Shown here in pieces: positions 60,004 to 62,342 of a stretch of 62,342 nt of DNA. The stretch lies in the NCBI GenBank assembly GCA_045602385.1, contig JAZSBL010000024.1:1-62342 (forward strand), read 5' to 3'. The stretch comes from SVTX01 sp045602385. Its GTDB lineage: Bacteria; Bacillota; Clostridia; Oscillospirales; CAG-272. Under the pieces are notes generated by a model. The model saw nothing but the letters and a program-made list of their open reading frames with translations, searched no databases and was not told the DNA's origin. A program made the translations under genes and the position numbers. Every line of letters begins with the position of its first letter. The stretch's first letter is position 1.

Positions 60004-62220
60004 TTATTTTTTAATTACAAAAGTGTTTTTGCCTGCGGAAAGCTTATTGCCGTCGTAGGTTGCATCGATTCCCTCGGGGAGAATTACGGTGTATTCTACG
60101 TCATCGCCCTTAAACTCCCATCCAAGCTCTATTATACCTCTGACCGTAGTCATCTTTGTATAGATATATTTTGCCTCTTTTATAAACTGAGGACGGAGAG
60201 TTATCTTTTCAAAGCCGGGATACTCGGGCATAGGCTCGATTCCGAGCATAGTCTTGACAAACCAACCCATAACATTGGAATACATATGGTGGTTGTGAGA
60301 ATCTCTGTCTGCACCGTCCCAGCACTCCCAAAGAGTGTCTGCTCCACGCTCATACCATGATCTGTAACCCGGATCGCTCTCGGTGATAAGCTTGTATGCA
60401 AGATCTCCTCTGCCTGCCTCACCAAGCGCGTCGTAAAGATACTGAACACCAAGCATTCCTGCAGTGAGCGTACAGTTGGATCTTTCAACGACCTCTGCCA
60501 TTTGCTTTGAAATAGCCGCCTTATCGGTGTAAAGACCATACATGATCATCATAGCTACGCTTGTCTGCTCGTCAATAGTACATCTGCCGTTCTCGTCTAT
60601 ATACTGCTTTGTGAAGAGCGACTTATAATATTCGAGCTTCGCGTCAATCTCATCAGAGCTAAGACCGGCAAGACGTCGCGCAAGAGAGGTTATCTTAAAG
60701 CCCTTTAGCATGCAAATATCTCTTACAAACTCTTTAGGAATGAGTGTACTGTTGCCCCATCCCATCCAGTCGGCAAGAATGAAGTTCTCATTTCTCTTAA
60801 CATATCCCTCAAGGAATTCAAGATATTTTTCAAACTGAGGGATAGCGCCTGTCAGCATACTGCTGTCGCCCGTGTAGAGATATATTCTGTAAGGCAATTC
60901 ATAGATCATGCAGTCACATACCGGTCCCCAATCACGTCCCCAACCCGGATGTGAAGGGATAACTGCGCTTAATGCTCCGTCAGGGTGCATGTCCGCCTTG
61001 ATATCCTCGAACCATTTCTCATAGAAAGGTAAAATATCAAAGTTGATCAGTGTCTGCTCAATGGAAGCCTGCGCGTCGTTCATCCAGCCAAGCTTCTCTC
61101 TTGTAGGGCAGTCGGTAAGCGCCCAGAAAAGATTGGAAAATACCGATCTTACGCCCGCATCGTAAATATACTGAATTACCGGGTTTCCACACTTAAACTC
61201 GCTTGTATGCGCGACATCGTTATGGATAAAGTATGCCTTAAGTTCCTCTGAATCGGGTGCTTTATCAAGTCCTTTTATAAGAACATATTTGAATCCGTGA
61301 TAGCAGAACTTGGGCTTAAATGTATCGACATTGCCCGAAAGGATCATTTTATTGATATGGAACGCACGCTGCTCGGGATAGTTGTGAAGCTTATGGAGAT
61401 TATTGAGCTTTACTCTACCGTCAGGATAAACGTCCTCGGTATAGTGGAACTCAAGCTCCTGCCCACGTTCCCCTTGAACTGTAATGCCCATATAACCCGA
61501 AATGGTATGTCCGAAATCAACGAGATAGCCCTCGTTTGTCTTTCTAATCTCTTTGGGAGAATATACCTCCATCTCTCTTATGGGCTGGCAGGTAGTTAAC
61601 TTGAACTCTGCGGTGATCTCCACGTCGTCACGTTCGATTGCGGCATACCAATCCGAATCATCATAACCGACCTGCATCCATGCTTCGTCGTATTTTCTCA
61701 TATCAACGAACTCGCCACTGCGAAGCTGGCTATACGTAATATATGACTTTTCACGATTTGCCTTCCAGCTCTCGTCACTGACCAATGCATTCTTTCCGTT
61801 AACATTCAAGGAAAGGATAAACTGTGGCGCATCTCTCCAATAGGATTCACTAAATAACCATGCGGTGGCAATTGATTCATTGAAAAAACCATTGCCCGCC
61901 ATAACGGTTACAACATTTTTTCCCTTCTTAAGGAGTGCGGTAACATCATATTTATTGTACCAAAGAATTTTTTTATAGTCACTGGAAGCAGAGATAAATA
62001 TATCCTCGGTAATAAGCTGACCGTTAATGCGATATTCAGCAAATCCCGGGCTCTGTACGAATATCTCCGCGCACTTGACGTCTTCTTCAATAACGAATTC
62101 ACGCCTGAACATCGGTATCGGGTCGTATTCACTATACTCAGGTGTAAAGGTTTTCTGCGCCTTGATAAACTTGGCGCCCGTAAAAACACCCTGAGGATCA
62201 ACCTTTGTAGAAAAAGCCAT
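60004..62220 (-). CDS. Alpha-L-rhamnosidase (GH78)
   Basis: A 738-residue glycosidase that releases rhamnose from plant or microbial glycans (EC 3.2.1.40). The N-terminal half is beta-sandwich (bacterial rhamnosidase N-terminal type), and the (alpha/alpha)6 barrel holds TDCPTREKLGWMNDAQ near residue 370 and TLWECWDGADRDS near 640, matching GH78 acidic catalytic residues. No signal peptide is visible, so it should act on imported oligosaccharides. The second of two adjacent ATGs (62220) is 6 nt from AGGAGG; the first (62223) is only 3 nt away. No other rhamnose genes are seen nearby. Confidence 0.88.
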   Translation of the reverse strand: MAFSTKVDPQGVFTGAKFIKAQKTFTPEYSEYDPIPMFRREFVIEEDVKCAEIFVQSPGFAEYRINGQLITEDIFISASSDYKKILWYNKYDVTALLKKGKNVVTVMAGNGFFNESIATAWLFSESYWRDAPQFILSLNVNGKNALVSDESWKANREKSYITYSQLRSGEFVDMRKYDEAWMQVGYDDSDWYAAIERDDVEITAEFKLTTCQPIREMEVYSPKEIRKTNEGYLVDFGHTISGYMGITVQGERGQELEFHYTEDVYPDGRVKLNNLHKLHNYPEQRAFHINKMILSGNVDTFKPKFCYHGFKYVLIKGLDKAPDSEELKAYFIHNDVAHTSEFKCGNPVIQYIYDAGVRSVFSNLFWALTDCPTREKLGWMNDAQASIEQTLINFDILPFYEKWFEDIKADMHPDGALSAVIPSHPGWGRDWGPVCDCMIYELPYRIYLYTGDSSMLTGAIPQFEKYLEFLEGYVKRNENFILADWMGWGNSTLIPKEFVRDICMLKGFKITSLARRLAGLSSDEIDAKLEYYKSLFTKQYIDENGRCTIDEQTSVAMMIMYGLYTDKAAISKQMAEVVERSNCTLTAGMLGVQYLYDALGEAGRGDLAYKLITESDPGYRSWYERGADTLWECWDGADRDSHNHHMYSNVMGWFVKTMLGIEPMPEYPGFEKITLRPQFIKEAKYIYTKMTTVRGIIELGWEFKGDDVEYTVILPEGIDATYDGNKLSAGKNTFVIKK

Positions 62221-62256
62221 CATAGACCTCCTATTTTTGCGTTATATGATACATTA

Positions 62257-62285
62257 ATTATATCTCTAATTCATTGTTTTGTCAA
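62257..62285 (-). promoter_or_regulatory. Consensus promoter of the rhamnosidase operon
   Basis: On the minus strand TTGACA (62280-62285), 17 bp, TATAAT (62257-62262), all consensus. An AT-rich palindrome abuts the -35 on its upstream side. Confidence 0.9.
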
Positions 62286-62287
62286 CC

Positions 62288-62315
62288 GTAATAATATAAA
62301 AATTTATATTATTAC
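62288..62315. promoter_or_regulatory. Perfect 13-bp-arm palindrome upstream of the rhamnosidase -35
   Basis: GTAATAATATAAA (62288-62300) and TTTATATTATTAC (62303-62315) are exactly complementary around AA. The site ends 2 bp before the -35 hexamer, where a dimeric regulator would contact polymerase. It is a likely operator for the rhamnosidase operon; the regulator is not in the window. Confidence 0.55.
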
Positions 62316-62342
62316 ACTTAGAAAAACAGGTCGCGGCTATCA

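Noticed and set aside
62288..62315. The AT-rich palindrome as a terminator
   Set aside because: The stem is almost wholly A/T and no T-run follows on either strand; it abuts a -35 box, so an operator fits better.

Overview
This window looks like a chromosomal segment of a strictly anaerobic, low-to-mid GC Bacillota, most likely an uncultivated member of the class Clostridia. The reasons are textbook sigma-A promoters (several with TTGACA, 17 bp, TATAAT), strong AGGAGG-type ribosome sites, a six-gene Rnf complex, oxygen-sensitive class I fumarase subunits, many lipobox lipoproteins and an RqcH homologue. I see no rRNA, tRNA, CRISPR array or insertion sequence.

Left part (1-20.7 kb), energy metabolism. 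A nine-gene minus-strand operon (10453 to 1910) encodes citramalate/citrate lyase (citD, citE, citF), a two-subunit class I hydratase that fits mesaconase, B12-dependent glutamate mutase (glmS, glmL, glmE) and methylaspartate ammonia-lyase. Together these make the complete 3-methylaspartate route of glutamate fermentation (glutamate to methylaspartate, mesaconate, citramalate, then acetate and pyruvate). The divergent plus-strand operon (10651-13952) supplies activation and prosthetic-group genes for the lyase (citC, fused citXG) plus an unusual P-loop protein with an AlaRS-editing-like tail. A small Cys-rich protein and a carboxylesterase follow, then rnfCDGEAB from a consensus promoter. Rnf would turn reduced ferredoxin made from pyruvate into an ion gradient. 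A pcp / nitroreductase / FlaR-like kinase operon lies at the left edge.

Middle part (21-38.7 kb), a possible nucleic-acid scavenging region. A plus-strand operon carries pepT, thymidine kinase, a TraX-like membrane protein, two tandem DHH phosphoesterases and SurE nucleotidase. Facing it is a two-gene lipoprotein operon whose second product is a barnase-like RNase with the catalytic Glu, Arg, Arg and His in place. Next is a six-gene minus-strand cluster: sugar-type ABC ATPase, two permeases, solute-binding lipoprotein, a staphylococcal-nuclease-like lipoprotein with OB-type modules, and a 1,102-residue lipoprotein with several OB-type and Ig-like modules. I infer a surface nuclease / binding / import / salvage system. 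This is the least ordinary part of the window; the imported substrate is not known.

Right part (38.9-62.3 kb), mostly housekeeping: rqcH, secA with two unknown membrane proteins and uvrD/pcrA, trmL-mnmA, a DUF4037-like / TPR pair, a CPA2 antiporter with an MgtC-like protein, rmuC, a THUMP RNA methyltransferase, rsmA, a GH25 lipoprotein with seven Cys-rich repeats, and an alpha-L-rhamnosidase / RpiB-like operon behind a consensus promoter and a perfect AT-rich palindrome.
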